DNA of 64,000 bases. Source: Isoetes taiwanensis (Eukaryota > Streptophyta > Lycopodiopsida > Isoetales > Isoetaceae). Shown here one piece after another: positions 22,379 to 35,985 of this stretch (positions within the stretch are counted from its first letter, which is position 1; the number at the start of each line of letters is the position of its first letter). The position numbers and the translations under genes are program-made. The stretch covers positions 4,162,905-4,226,904 of the forward strand of contig JAJEKV010000055.1 of assembly GCA_021234155.1 (NCBI GenBank), written 5' to 3'. The notes under the pieces were generated by a model. The model was not told the DNA's origin and did not search any database. It saw only the letters and a list, made by a program, of their open reading frames with translations.

Positions 22379-22570
22379 ATGTTCAAGAAGATGAAGGAAA
22401 AAGATGGTGAAGGAAATCCTAAACCCGATGAAGATGCAAGTGAGGGTGAAGATAACGGCAATGAAAAACTATTGTTTCAGTACAAAGAATGAAGACGTGG
22501 GTATGGATGCGTTATGATAAGGAGAAGGATGCAATACTTTGCAAAACTCGTGAAGCTTTTGCCATTTTAG
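22379..22570 (+). pseudogene. hAT-like zinc-finger gene, exon 1 (block 1 of 4)
   Basis: An acidic N-terminus (DEDASEGEDNG) is followed, after one frame change, by WVWMRYDKEKDAILC-KTREAFA, the start of a TTF/BED-like zinc finger found in hAT transposases and their ZNF862-type host relatives. The exon ends with ATTTTAG|GT at 22570. The intron phase fits exon 2 at 24225, completing LASGAFTRGGSRNFK and a distal H-x4-H. The frame change means this copy, as read, is not functional. Confidence 0.7.
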
Positions 22571-24224
22571 GTTCTCTTTATGTGACGGGCCTGGCCAGTT
22601 AACCTTTATGGTAACTGGAGATCCCATCAATCTCGACCATTGGATCTGCTTAAGCTTAAAAACTTAAGAAATTAGCTCATGCATCCGCAACAATAACACT
22701 TAGGTAAAGAATTTAAGCTTTATATCAATATCCCAAGGTCCCAAAAACTATTCCCCCATAACCAATAATAATATTATCATGCTACATCCATTAACTTAGC
22801 AATTATAGTTTCAACCAAGTTCTAGTAATAATCAACAAGTTTGTTTATTTGCAATCCAATTCCTACTATTGCCTTCCCAAAGCTTAGTTACACTCTAGAG
22901 CCTCTTGCACGTCTGCTTACACCATCAACAATGGGGTTAGTCACACGGACTAAGTGGAGATCGGGGATCTAGGATGTCTAGCATCAACAATACAAAGCAT
23001 TAACCTAGAACAACAGCCTAACTTTACCGTAGCCTCGCCCCTGCAATCCAAGTAACTAGTCCAACAAGCATGACCAATGCGACTTAATTCCAACAAAGAA
23101 GACCACAAATAATAACCAAGCAATCATAGCATCAACATTGCAACCAATATCCCTCTGGTCTCGCAAGGTCAACTCGGGCCGTCGGGCCGGTGACATAGAG
23201 GCGGGTAACCACGCGTGTACACACCCATCCACGCTGCGTCCAGCATTGGAGGACCACTGTGCATGACGTTGTACCATACGGTACCAACGCCCAATGTTCA
23301 AATAATACCATTTACATAGCACTGTGCAATAACCGCGAGTCTAGACCATCGCACCTAGACTCCGGCCCCAGAGGTCTATATCAAAGAATTATACTACACA
23401 TAGATCACAATACTATGAATTCCACCCAATATCAACTAGGCACATTTCCATATCAAATTTACCTTAGAAATTCCATAATTTACACCTCATGCAACAAAGG
23501 AAATCCAGTTATACACTCGTATAAACATTACTATCTCTACCATGCAACATGCAATGCCCGGTGCTTAAGCAAAATACAACCTTCACTAATATATTATTAC
23601 TTTTAACTAGATCAACTTCCTTCATAAAACTATAACCTTAATGACGATGGCTTCCATAACCCTGCTAACTAGTTTATTAATTCCTGCACCCATTCCCAGC
23701 TAGTAATACCCCTAACATATATTTTCCCTTAGATATACAACTAGCTACCTTGTTAAACTACACATCACGTAATCATAAATACTAGAAAATCCCAGGTGTA
23801 AAGGCTTGATCCCCACCGAAATCCCGCTTTTAGCTTCTTACGCTCCCAAAGAACGCTCCCAGATCTTTGCACGCAACTCGCTCCTTCAGCAATCCATCTG
23901 CAATCTATCTCCTTCCGAATGCTTCACCATCACATAAAAGCATGGAAAGCTCCTTCCCAAGAAATCCAGAATAATATTGTTGCGCTTATATAACCTAGCA
24001 ATGCCCTTGCATGCATGCATGCATGGACACATTGCATGCATGTATTCCTAGCACACGATCATTTATTTTACCATTGAAAATACTTACATCTTAATGTTGG
24101 TGCTAGGTTGCTAGGTCCGTTACACTTTAGCTAGCTAAAGTTCTTTTACCATTATGATGTTCTTAGTTCTCTTGGTGTATAAATATACTAGTCACTACAT
24201 TGATAATAGATCTCTTACTTGCAG
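22571..24224 (+). other. First intron of the hAT-like gene, expanded by a solo LTR
   Basis: It begins GTTCTC and ends TTACTTGCAG. Without the LTR and one copy of its target duplication it would be only about 105 bp. Confidence 0.7.
22581..24124 (+). mobile_element. Solo LTR
   Basis: A 1,544-bp unit with ends TGTGACGG...CCGTTACA, flanked on both sides by CTTTA (22576-22580 and 24125-24129). TG...CA ends with a 5-bp target duplication and no internal coding region are the marks of a solo LTR left by recombination. The strand is not certain. It lies in an intron. Perfect target duplications suggest moderate age at most. Confidence 0.75.
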
Positions 24225-24780
24225 CAAGTGGGGCTTTTACGCGTGGAGGAAGTAGAAATTTTAAGACATCGAGTTTTTATGATCATGCGACCTCAAAAAC
24301 TCATGTTGTGGCAGAGGAAAAGAAAGCAAATGCCGAGAAGGTAAAAATGCCAATCATAGAAGGAGTGCAAAAAATGCAATCTAGTGTAGAAGGAGCTGTG
24401 CTAAATATGTTTAGAGCGGCTTATACAGTGGGTGTGAGGTGCTAGTCATTCAATGATTATGAATATGTAGTAGACTTGATTGATATGGTAGGCTGCTCTG
24501 CAATAACTAAACAGTTATATTTGAATGACGATGGATGCCAAGGTTTTATTGCTTGTATTGGGGACAGCTTGCACTTATCTATAATTGAGGAAATGAAACG
24601 TAGCCCCATTTTGATGTGCAAGTTGATGAGTCGACGGATGTGGCAACTCAACAGCATTTCTTGTGTTATGTGTCACTTATTTGGAGCATGGCGGCCAGCT
24701 AAGAATAAATTGTTGACAATTTTGAGGGTGAATAAAGCTAATGCAGTCACATTACATGACTCCTTTAGTAAGCCATCTTA
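24225..24780 (+). pseudogene. hAT-like gene, exon 2 (block 2 of 4)
   Basis: It continues the zinc finger (RNFKTSSFYDHATSKTH), then AEEKKANAEKVK, then, after a frame change, GDSLHLSIIEEM and a VDESTD motif with ATQQHFLCYVSLIW near 24620-24680. DESTD is a hallmark near the first catalytic Asp of hAT transposases. The block ends where Helitron C begins at 24781. The next part of the protein is at 39532. Confidence 0.75.
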
Positions 24781-26349
24781 TCTTATATTATAATGTTGTG
24801 TAATGGACCACGCCCTAAAATAGACGGCCCAGATTTTGAGTTGAAATTTAACGGTTCAGATGTCTACGGGTTTCTTTTCTTCTTCTCGCTATATCGATTT
24901 AGGGCTTAAGGTTTTTCACCTTCTGACTAGCGATGGGCTTCTAGCAGCGCAGGGGCTTCTAGCAACGAGTTCTCTAGCCTTGGAAAGCGGCTCTTAGCCA
25001 TGATAAAAAATGACCGAATGAGGAGGAGTTTCAGATTTCTAATTTCTGAACTCTTCATCTGCGAATTAGCCCTTCTCAAAGAATATAGGTTTAGGGTTGC
25101 TGAATTCTTCATCTGCAATTTTTAGAGAGTATGTAGATGCTCCATTGCTTCATGACAGCGGAGATTCCAGACAAGAAAGCCCATTTCTGGAATTTGAGAA
25201 GCATCTGGATAGCTGCAACAGCTTATTTTGATTTGCTTTAATAACAAGTAGGCGATGTTCGGAAACGGATTTGATGCTCGGTTTTAGGGTTTATGGCCAG
25301 TGCAAAGAGGCAAAAAAGGGAAGCAGTAGTCAAGTGAGTCTAAAGTGGTCGAATTTCATTTGAGTGGCTGGATATGCATGAAGACCTAACCAGACAAATC
25401 GCCGAAGAAGGTAGATCCCTAACACCTCTGTTTATTATTTATTGTTATTTGGATGGGGCTGCACATGCAAAATGTAAGGATGCTGGAATATCCGAGACGA
25501 CGAGGATAAATGGGTTCGTTTCGTTGTAAAAAGAGGCAGCATGGTCATTCTTCCACCCAGAATGGTCCATTGTTTTACGGTCGATCCAAAACGAATACGT
25601 CTAGGACCGCTCCCTGGAGCTGCCTTGCACTGCTCTTGAAGCTTTTTAAATTTTTCTTCTTTCATTGTCTTCAGTGATGTCTTTTAGCTTCTTAACAGAG
25701 GGCAGCAATGGAATTAGTGTTGCAGTAGCATCATATAGCAATGGCTAATTTCTTGGGCTTTTTGGCCGGCCAGAAAACATTTGGCTCAAGCAGAGCATCC
25801 TAGAAAGCATCTACATGCTTCATTTCTTCTATTGAGCACTCGTTTCATTTGAGCTTGATGATTGCGTGTAAATTTTGTAAGGACCTAAAAGAAGTGCCAT
25901 ACTTTGCTCTAAAGCATTCACTTTTTAATAAACGTCTCGCAAATTTGATTCCCGAATTACGTGATTACGCTTTGCAAAAATCTAATAGTTTAATTGTGAG
26001 CGGGAGTGGGCTCGAGCAATTCCAAGATGTTGGGACACAAGGCTGGAGCAAATAGCTGGACATTATTGAGAATATAGTGATTCCTCCTTTTTAAGGTATT
26101 CCCGCACAACACAGAACCGATTCTTTAACAACACAGAACTCCCCGTTTCAGCAATATGAATAGCCGGATAGCCGAAGCATCGGCTACCTAAGCTCTCATC
26201 TGGGCATTCAGAACAACATATAGAATCGCGGAAGCATGATTCTGATTTTTTCAACAAAGAAAAACCCGCGTAGGGTCCATATTGAATCGCGGTTCCTCTC
26301 TCTCCTTTGCGTAAACTTGGTTCCTCTATTCTTCCCTGTTACTCTTGCC

Positions 26350-27391
26350 CACAGAGAACGAATAATTTGTTCGAATTGTGCATTTTGGGTGAAAAGCGTG
26401 ATCAAGCGAGCAATGCCACGTGATCTTACCATGTTAAATTGCATAAAAATGGCATATTTGGCATATTTGAATGTTATTTGAAGATGTAACCTTGAAGGAT
26501 TTATTTTTATAATAGTGGAAAATATGGGAAGCTAAGAAGAGCATATTTATTTAATCTAACGGTGGAGATTTATGGAAAACTAATGGTGGAGATCAAAAGC
26601 CCTATTTGAATTGAATTGAAAAGGCATAAGGCAAAAAAAAAAAAAGGTTACTGGTTGAACGAGCAGAGGAAGAGCCGAAAAGGAAAGGAGAGGGCCCAAT
26701 TCACCAGAGCGAAGGCATTGGAGAAGTCACGGATTTAGGGCGTGAGATCGGATCCCAAGAAGAGGCAAATCGTGATCATTTGGGAGTATACCCGGTCGGT
26801 GCTTGGGCAAGAGTTCCAAAACATATCGAGCATTCCTGATTCGAGGCGGACCATCATTTGGAGCAGAGCAGCATCCGAAGCCATATCCGACCAGATAAGG
26901 TACAGACATAGCAGATTTAGGGAGGCCGACCATTATTTTGTTAGAGAGCAGGAAAAGCAGAAGCATATCAGAGCAGAGCATTCCAGGGGAAGATCCGACC
27001 ACAACAGGAGGAGCGAGTCAGGTGCGAGAACATGTATGTAATCATGTCAAGATCTTCTGATACATTTCGTGGCTGTTTATTCATGCTCAGAGATAAGTCT
27101 ATCAAGTATTCTGCTATTCAATTTTTAAAACTATGAATGTGATTCTTATTGTCAAACTGCCTGTGATTATGTCTTGTTTATGAGATAAGTGCTATGGATA
27201 TTTGGTGTACTCAGATCTGAAACTATGGAATATAACTCTGGTTCATTATATATTACTTGTTATGAAATGTTTCCTGTGAATCTTTAAATCCTTATAGCTA
27301 TATATCTGGATACCAGGGTTCAATTCCCTGTGTATTGATAATGAATTATCTGCTGGCTATATTGTTCCTACACACACGAAAACCGTTTACA
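26350..27391 (+). repeat. 5' LTR of the Gypsy element
   Basis: About 1,040 bp, repeated at 35986-36993. It is followed by a likely primer-binding region. The 5-bp direct repeat TTGCC lies just outside. Confidence 0.85.
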
Positions 27392-27656
27392 TGTTTGGTG
27401 GCTTCGGACCAGGGCTTAGAGTGGCGAGATTATCTCATGCATAAACTTTGCATCCGGAAAGAACCGGAATGATTAATAATTATTATTTGCTTGTCTGTTG
27501 CTTGCATACTTGCTTCTGAATAAATTATGTTAAAAGATTGAAAGAGGGGAAAACTTCACTGGGAATAGAAAATGGGGATTGAAGCGCCATGCTAAACAGA
27601 AGAGCGAGAGTGCCACTGTTATAGATGGGACATGCCACCCATATAACCTGTGATGT

Positions 27657-29200
27657 ATGAATCCATCATTCACTAAAGAGCAAAGGGAGAAGCAAGCTCA
27701 ATTAAGACAAGAGAGATATAATAGACGCCAGCAACAAGAGGAGGAAGATCTTCAGTTAAAAACACTATTCCACAGGACTAGTCATTCTGAAAATCACCAA
27801 AATATGAGCACATCAATCATCCAAATCAAGCCAAGCGCATGCGCTATGGCACTTTTGGTGGTCGTAGGAGAAAGACCACGATGCACATGTTAGCCATTTT
27901 CTTACGGTGAGTGAGGCAAATCAAGAGAATACAAACACGCAGGCGATTAAGATGGTTCCCAGCCACGTTGATGGGTGGAGCTTAGTGGTATCGCCACTCA
28001 TTGAAAAATACCACTTATGCTACTTGGAAGGAATTGGAAGAAGCATTTCTAGAAACTTTTAGACTGCGGGGTTTATAGATAGACCCGGATGACGAGTTAC
28101 AAGACTTCACCATGTTGCCAAAACGAGTCTATTCAAAGTTATGTTAATAGATTTCGTAGACTCTTGGGTAAGAAACCTAAACCACCGGATGTCGAATATC
28201 AGTTAGATGGTTTACTAAAGGACTTCCTAGCCACATGAGCTTTTATGTAAAATGCAGTCCCCTCGTCCTTAGAAGCACAATTAAAATTGCATCCCAACTA
28301 GAACTGGCGGGGGATGAATTATATGAGAAACCCACAAATGAATGCTAATATGACAAGCATCCCTAGTTTCTATGCGCCAATGGGGCAAAGTCTTTGCTGC
28401 TACACCTAATATTCGGACATACATGTCCATTATGCATCCCCTCAATTAGTTGATTATAGTAGAATGCCTTACGGAGCAACTTCTAGAGGGTTGGTGCAGC
28501 CGCAAATAGCTCCAAATCAGCCTCCTATATCTGATCTTCAGACAACTATTAGGCAAACTATTGATGAGGTCTTGAAAAAGGAGTTGAGTAAGCAATTATC
28601 TGCAATTAGAACACCTCGTAATTTAGAGCCCAAGCCCCGTAGAAATGTATGGTGTGTTCAATGTCAAGGTTATGGTCATTTTCCCAATGAGTGTCCTTTG
28701 ACCAAGCCTAGGACATGGTGCAATTATTGTAGTAGGAGTAACCATAATGATAATGACTGTTATTTCCAGCAAGATAGGAGAGTTGATCCAGCGAGGACAA
28801 ATGTGAGACCTGTTGTCTCAAAACCATCTAGTACACCTAGCTATTATATCCAACCTGCTATGGTAGATGGTGGACAAATGCCATTTAGTTCTGTTTATCT
28901 TTGCTAATCCATCTACACAAGGGAGAAATAATACACCCAATAGGTTCTCAAGGCCAGCACCAAGACAATCAAGGTCCCAACAACCTATTAGATGTTTCAG
29001 ATGCCAGGAAGAGGGACATATAGCTCCTAATTGTCCCAATCCACGAAAAGAAGTAGGTTTTGAACCTGTGTGTGGCATTTGCAATACCCAGGGGTTACAC
29101 TCACAAGATAGGTGTCCACATGTATTGCCACCGCGATCTATGGAAAACGGATCTAAGGGGAAAGAAAAATCCTTGACTCTAATTTATGTGAACCAATAGG
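27657..29200 (+). pseudogene. gag region of the Gypsy fossil
   Basis: Capsid-like sequence in the first half is followed by zinc knuckles of CCHC type. Three fit C-x2-C-x4-H-x4-C (around 28650, 28720 and 28995) and a fourth, slightly longer one lies near 29070. Several knuckles in one gag are more than the one or two usual in plant Gypsy elements. The region is broken. Confidence 0.8.
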
Positions 29201-29589
29201 GAAAACTCATGCCCTATCTATCAGATGCAATTGAATCCTAATAATCAGAGAAGGAGTAGACGTGTGAGATTCGAAAAGCCCGAATTTTTAGGATTAGGTG
29301 ACACCCAAGACACTCCCAAGGAGACTTTGCATGACACGCCCACATTTAAAGAACTTAAAGGCATTATGGATGCAGGAAACTCCTCTTTTCCAAATGAAGG
29401 AGTCCGAGAGCAACTTAGGAAACCAAGGAGTAGAAGGAAATACAAAATTAATTCTGAACTTTCTAAAGACACTATGATAATTGCCTGATTTAGGTTCTTT
29501 GAGCAAATGTTTTAGGGAACATTTGTTGTCTTTATGGAAACCTATTCAGCTCGGACTCATTAACCAAGTCCATCATATCTAATTCTATA

Positions 29590-31195
29590 AGGCCCTTTTT
29601 GCATTTGATAACCTTCCCTTTGCTCTATCCTGCATATCCTTTTTTCCTCATTTTCTTACACACTTTCTTTTTTTCCCTTTTCTTATTCTCTCTCTTTTCT
29701 TTTCTTTTCTTTTTTACCCTCTTCTCCCTCCTCTTTTCCTTCCTTTTCTCCTTCTCATTTTCCTTTCCTTTCCCTTTTCCCTTTTTTTTGGATTTTTCCT
29801 TTTTTTTTCATCTTTCTCCACCCTTCCCATTTTCTCATGCTCTTTTTTTATTTTCCTTTTCCCATTCCTTTTGCTTTTCTCTTTTCCCTTCCCTTTTCTC
29901 ATGCCCTTTTTGCATTCCCTTTTCCCCACCTTTTTTTTATGTTTTTCTTCCTCTCCTCACCTCTTCTTCTTTTATCTCATGTCTCTTTTCCCATTTTTCT
30001 TCTTCCTTTTTTTCTCACGCCTTTTTCCTTTCCTTCCCCCTTCCTAGCCTCCCTTTTTCTTTTTCCCTTTCCTTCTTTTTTTTTTATCATTTCCCCACCC
30101 TTTCCTCTTTTCCCGTGGCCTTTTCCTCTTTTCCTTCCCCCCTTCTAGTTTCTCTTTCCCTTTTGGAATTTCCCTTTCCCTTTTCCTTTTTTCTTTTTTC
30201 CATGTATTTTCCATTCTCTTTTTAGCCACTTTTTTTTTTACTTGCCTTTTCTTCCTTTCCTACCCTCTTCCCCTTTTCCCCATCCCCTATTCCCCTTTTT
30301 CTTTTTCTTTTTCCCTTTCCCCATGCTCTTTTAACCCTTTATTTTTACCCTTTCCTCACCCTTTCCCTCTTCCAGGGATTTATAATGCCCTTTTTTCCTT
30401 CCTCTTTTCCATTTTCCTCCTTATTCCTCGTGTTCTTTTTTTTCTTTCCCCTTTCCCTTTATGCCTCCCATTTCCTTTTTCCTTTTCCTTCTTTTTTTTT
30501 CATCCTTTTCTCTTTTTCCATAAGAAATATCTTTTAAGGGAGGCACCCTTTTTTTTTCCTTCTCTTTTCCTTTCCATTTCCCACACCTTTTTCCATTCCA
30601 TTTTTCCACCTTTTTCCTCCTTTTCCCACCCTCTTCCCCTTTTTCCCTTTTCCTTTTTCCTATTCCATGTTTTACGTTCTCTTTTGCTTTTAAGCTTTTC
30701 CCTTTTCCCTTTTCCATCTCTTTTTTCCTTTCTTTTTTTTTTCCTCAATATCTTTTCCTCTTCTGTGCCACTTTCTCCTTCCTCTCTCATTTCCCTCTCC
30801 CTTTTCCTTATGCCCTTTTCCCCTTTTTTTGAACCTTTTTTTTTTTTCCTTCCCTTTCTATTTTTCCATGCTCTTTTTTTCTCTCTCCATCATTCTTATC
30901 TTCCCTTTTTTTTCCTTGAAGAACTACTCTTTTTAAAGGTCTTCACCTTTTTCCCCGTTGCTCTATTTTTCTTCCTTTTCCTCCCTTCCCCTTTTCTTTT
31001 CCCTTATTAAATCCTCTTCCCCTTTCCCCCTTTTCCTTTTCATAGTGTCCTTTTTCCTTCCTTTTCTCCCTTTCTTTTTGCTTCCCTTTTTTTATGCTCT
31101 TTTTCCCTTTCCTTTTGAATTCTCAATCTTTCCCTTTTAACCCGTGCCTTTTTGCCTCTCACTTTTGCCTTTTCTCTTGCCATTTCCCTTTCCTC
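29590..31195 (+). repeat. 1.6 kb polypyrimidine tract between gag and pol of the Gypsy fossil
   Basis: The plus strand is almost entirely T and C, in short runs such as CCCTTTTCCC, broken at intervals by motifs like CATGCTCTTTTT, CATGCCCTTTTTGC and TATGCTCTTTTT. Their recurrence suggests decayed tandem amplification of a unit of tens of bases. The long open frames in it (for example 29599-30225, nearly all F, S, P and L) are compositional, not genes. Confidence 0.9.
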
Positions 31196-31339
31196 TTAGA
31201 GATGTTAGCATGGCCAATCATGGTAGTGGGAAGTTGATGATAAATCTAGTCCATGCCTTGAATGCAATCGCCATGATCTCAACTATTTAAATTAGGGTTT
31301 GATTCAAGACATACGCTAAAACTTTTATAATATAAGATG

Positions 31340-34300
31340 CCTACTTATGATATATTGGCTGATTTAGGTAATATCAGACCTACTATCACTTTTACCCAAT
31401 TATTGTCATTATCCCCTCCATGTAGAAAGGAAGTGGCTGCGGCTCTACGATTGCAAAAGGACGTATCTGTTAATTCCATATGGCCCTCTTTGTTTGATAT
31501 GAAATCGCCATCGTGCATGTTGTTATAGGGGATATAGGGCTGGAGATTATTGCTTGGATGTGATTGATGGCCGGATCTGGAGTTAACATTATGCCGAAGA
31601 AACTCTTCAAGATTAGACTTACCCCGCACCTTCTCCTGTCTATTTTAGAGTAAGGATGGCTGATCGGAGACGAGTAAAACCTTTGGGCATGATTACCGGT
31701 TTATAAAAACCATGATTGCAAAATCTTGTGTTCTATGTGGATTATGTAGTTCAAAGCTACCACCACAAATATGTTCTTATCCATTATTATTAGGGCCGAC
31801 CATGGTTGTTGGGGGCCAACAGCAATACGATTGGCATAGAGGAATTTTAGTTATTGGTGATGGAAATAATAGGGTGGAAATTAGAGTGAGTGAAATGCCA
31901 AAAATTTGCAAATTGAAGTAGAATCGATTCCAAAGGATTTATGATAGTGATAGTAGTGATGACGATTATAATGCGATAGTGCATATGTGAATGTAGCATC
32001 ATCTAGTGAGCCACAAGAGGATATGACCTTGAAAGAAGAAGGTGTGTACGAGTTAATGATGACGCGATTGTAGATCAACGGAGGATACAATTCTAAATTT
32101 CATGGGTGTTATAGATGTTAACCAAGTTGAAGTGGAGAAGGAATGTGAAGAAGAAGAAGAAGATATTAAACAAGATAAATATCCTGATTATTTCACAAAG
32201 TGCACAATTCAAGAGATCAAGGTGGAAAAGAAGCCCATGAAATTAGTCAATATGAAACCTTCTCACAACCTCCCAAGGTGCAAGAAATTAACCTCGGGAA
32301 AGGAGGAGAAGTAAAGACAATAAAGTTAGGGGCTAATATCACCGGGATTTGTATGACAATTGTGTTGCCTTATTTTCAAAATATCAGGATATTTTTGTGT
32401 GGTCATATGATGATTTGAAGGGCATTAACCCGGCCCTTATGTATGCATAAGATTGAGCTCCATGATAATGCTAAACTCAGAGTGCAAAAACCTTATAGAC
32501 TTAATCCTAAATTTGCCAAAGCGGTTAAGGAGGAGATTGATAAGTTGCTTAAGGTTGGCTTTATCTACCCTCAAGATTATAGTGAATGGGTATCACCTAT
32601 CGTGTGTGTTTATAAGAAAAATTTAAAAATACGTGTATGTGTTGATTATCGAAAAGCTTAATGATGCTACTCGAAAGACCATTTTCCTATTCCCTTCACC
32701 GCATGAAGTGTTAGATGTTTGAAGGGGTCAAGAGGTTTATTCATTTATGGATGGATTCTCGGGATATAACCAAGTATTGATTAGACCCGAAGATAGGAGA
32801 AGACAACATTTGTAACTATTTGGGGAACTTACGCTTATCGAAAGATGCCCTTTGGTTTATGTAACGCCCTCGCTACATTCCAAATGGTTATTACGCAAGC
32901 CTTCAAGGAGTTTGTGCAAGACTTTATGAAGGTATTCTTAGATGACTTTGCTTTGGTTTGGATCCTTGAGTTATCATTTGAGTAAGTTGGAGTTATGCTT
33001 TCAAGCGTTGTAGGGAATTTGGAATCTCCTTGAACCCTTAAAAATGTGCTTTTGTGGTTACACATGGTGTTTTGCTAGGTTTTGTTGTATCGATACATGG
33101 ACTTCACGATTGACCCACACAAAACTTCTAAAATCCTTTTGATTTGCAAAATTTATCCAACGAGTGTTAAAGAGTTGCAAGCTTTTTCTAGGGCACGTAG
33201 GGATATCATAGGCTTTATTGATCATTATGCACAACGAGCTTTGCCACTTACTAAGTTATTGCGAAAATCGAAGGAATATGATTGGAATGATGCATGTCAA
33301 AAAGCATTTGAAGAACTAAAATTAGCCTTAGTTAAATCACCTATTTTAAAGTCTCAGATTGGTCTAAAAGAATTCCATGTGTTGATTGATGCATCAAACT
33401 ATGCTATAGGTAGCATTTTATGTCAAAGGCTGATGAAAAAGAATATTGATCATCCCATATTCTATGCAAGCGGCAATTAACTAAAGCCGAAAGGTAACTA
33501 CTCTACTAACAAACGGAGGCACTTGGCATGATTTTTTCGATCCAAAAATTTAGGCATTATCTCCTTGCTAATGAATTTGCATTTGTTGTTGACCACCAAC
33601 CTTTGAAGTATTTGATCAACAAGCCTTGCCGCCTGAAGGGAAGGATTGCTTTCGTTGGTTGTTGTTAGCATGAATTCAAGTTCAATTGTTGTACGAAATG
33701 GGAAGATACATTCAAAAAAACCGATCATTTGTCAAAATTTCGGGACCAAAAGAAGAAGGAGATATTCAGTTGTTTGCGGATGAAGTACTTTTTTCTCAGA
33801 GAAGTCAGACCCAATGGTATGAATCTATTGCATCCTTATTTATCTACAGGGAATTTCGGAAGGTATGAGTGTTGTTGGTAAAAAGCGATTAATAATTCAA
33901 TCAAAGCCATATACACTTGTTTGCGGGTCAATTATATAAATTAGGTCATGATGATGTGTTGAGACGATGCATAATGCCACATGAAATTAGAGCGTGTTTG
34001 CAATCATGTCATGATGGACCTAGTGGTGGGCATTTCTCTATAGATACTACTATTAAGAAAATTCTTCAAAATTTGGATTATGGTGGCCTAAATTGCATCC
34101 TTGATGTTAGGGAGTATATTAGACATTGTGATGTATGTCAAAGGGTGGGGAAGCCTTCTACCGGAGACGTTATGCCTTTACATCCAATAATGCCTATTTT
34201 GCCTTTTGAAAAATGGGGAATGATTTTGTAGGACCAATCAAGCCATCCGCTATGCATCTTGGTAATAAATATATTTTGGTTTTATGCTGACTATGTTACC

Positions 34301-34900
34301 AAGTGGGTGGAAGCACGCGATTTAGAGAAGACGGCTAATAATGTGGCTATATTCTTGTACGAAAATATCATAACTGCGTTTTGGCTGCCTTTGGAATTGG
34401 TCAGCGATAGAGGTAAGCATTTCCTTAATGATACTATTGAAGCTTTAACTAATAGATATGGGGTGAAACATAGAAAGACAACTCCATATCATCCACGCTA
34501 AGAACGCCGTGGTGCGCACAAATAAAACCCTATGTACCATAATTACCAAAATTTGTAATGCCAACCGCATTTGATTGGGATAAACGCCTTTTTGATGCAT
34601 TGTGGGCCTATCGATTACACATAAAGTTACAACAAATGCTACACCTTTTAAATTAGTATATGGGCAAGAAGCTATAGTTCCTATTGAGTTAGAACTCCCA
34701 TCCTTGAGAATTGCTATTGAACATAAATTAGATCGATGGTAGTTTGCAAAGCAAGATTAGCACAATTAGAAGCTCTTGATGAAAGCGCACTATATGCTTA
34801 TATATCACGGGAAGCAATTCAACAACGCCGCAAAGCATGGTATGATCGACATCGAAACAATAAACACCGATAAAGGTAACTTAGTTCTACTTTATGATAG
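31340..34900 (+). pseudogene. pol region of the Gypsy fossil
   Basis: Parts in order: a protease-like DGGSGVNIMP stretch near 31570, reverse transcriptase (about 32440-33070), RNase H (about 33080-33700), the HHCC zinc-binding segment of integrase (about 34010-34150) and the integrase core (about 34190-34900). RNase H before integrase marks Ty3/Gypsy rather than Copia. The region is broken. Confidence 0.85.
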
Positions 34901-35985
34901 TAAGCATTGGAAGAAACCGTAAACTTCGGGATGTAAAGGTCCTTATATTGTTAAAGAAATATACGATAATGGATCTCAGATTACTAAAAGATTTTGCAGA
35001 AATGAGCTTCCCACACGAAAGTGAATCCGTATGAGACTTAAAGTGTATCATATGCGAACAACTAGCGACCATTCTTCAAATAAGGTGTAGTATTCATCGG
35101 GACGATGAATAAATAAAAAGGGGGGTAGTACTATATTTGAAAAAAAAATAAAAAAATAAAGAAGAAATAACAAATCATTTTTCCCCCGATAATCCATCGC
35201 TTTTGTCTTCCATTGCTATATCAAATTCATCTCATTTTCTATTCTCTCGCTTCACATCAATCCATTAAGACTGCCAATCACCTCCGCATCAAGGCAGCAT
35301 CTTGTTGTTAACTATTTTTGTTTCCATTGACAGGTGCATTTGCTTTTTCTCCATCAGAATCAATCCATTTCATTGTACACTCATCCACCCCATTCAATAC
35401 ATCAAAAGTTCCGCCATATAAGCTTTTACCACCAGCAATTATTGTACTAATTTTTGATATTATTACCATGACGGGTCATCCGCTTTTCTCCGTGATTATT
35501 CAATTCATTCATCTACACTCATTCATATCCTTCAACTCATAAAGTCTTTGTCGGCTTCACCATCTTAGCAGCCATATGTTCTACTAACGTTGTTTTCGCT
35601 GCAGGAGCATCCTTTTTTCTATCATTTCCTATTCATCTGTTTTTTAGTTAGCCTACCAACCATGACCACTGTTTCTTTACCATTGTTTTTCCATTTCCCA
35701 TATTGCTGGCCATTTTCCCATCCCAGCAAGTCCGTGTAGTAAAAGAGTCCAATAAACAAATAATCCAAAAGGTAGAAGGAAGAGTGGGGGGATGGAGCGC
35801 CATCTTGAGGATTGCAAAGAGAGAGAGTCCCGACCTGATGGGATTTTGCCACCCTTGGAAGTATTTTATATTCTATGAAACCATAGAATCGCCGATGGAG
35901 GCAATGGTTTGGAAGAAAATATTTTGATCATGAAGAACTATTTTGAAGAACTCGTCGGACGCCGAAGTTTTTGTAAGGGGAATAA

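Noticed and set aside
29599-30225. A 208-codon open frame rich in F, S, P and L, and long purine-side frames opposite it
   Set aside because: They exist only because a C/T-only strand makes stop codons rare; composition is that of the tract and no domain is visible.
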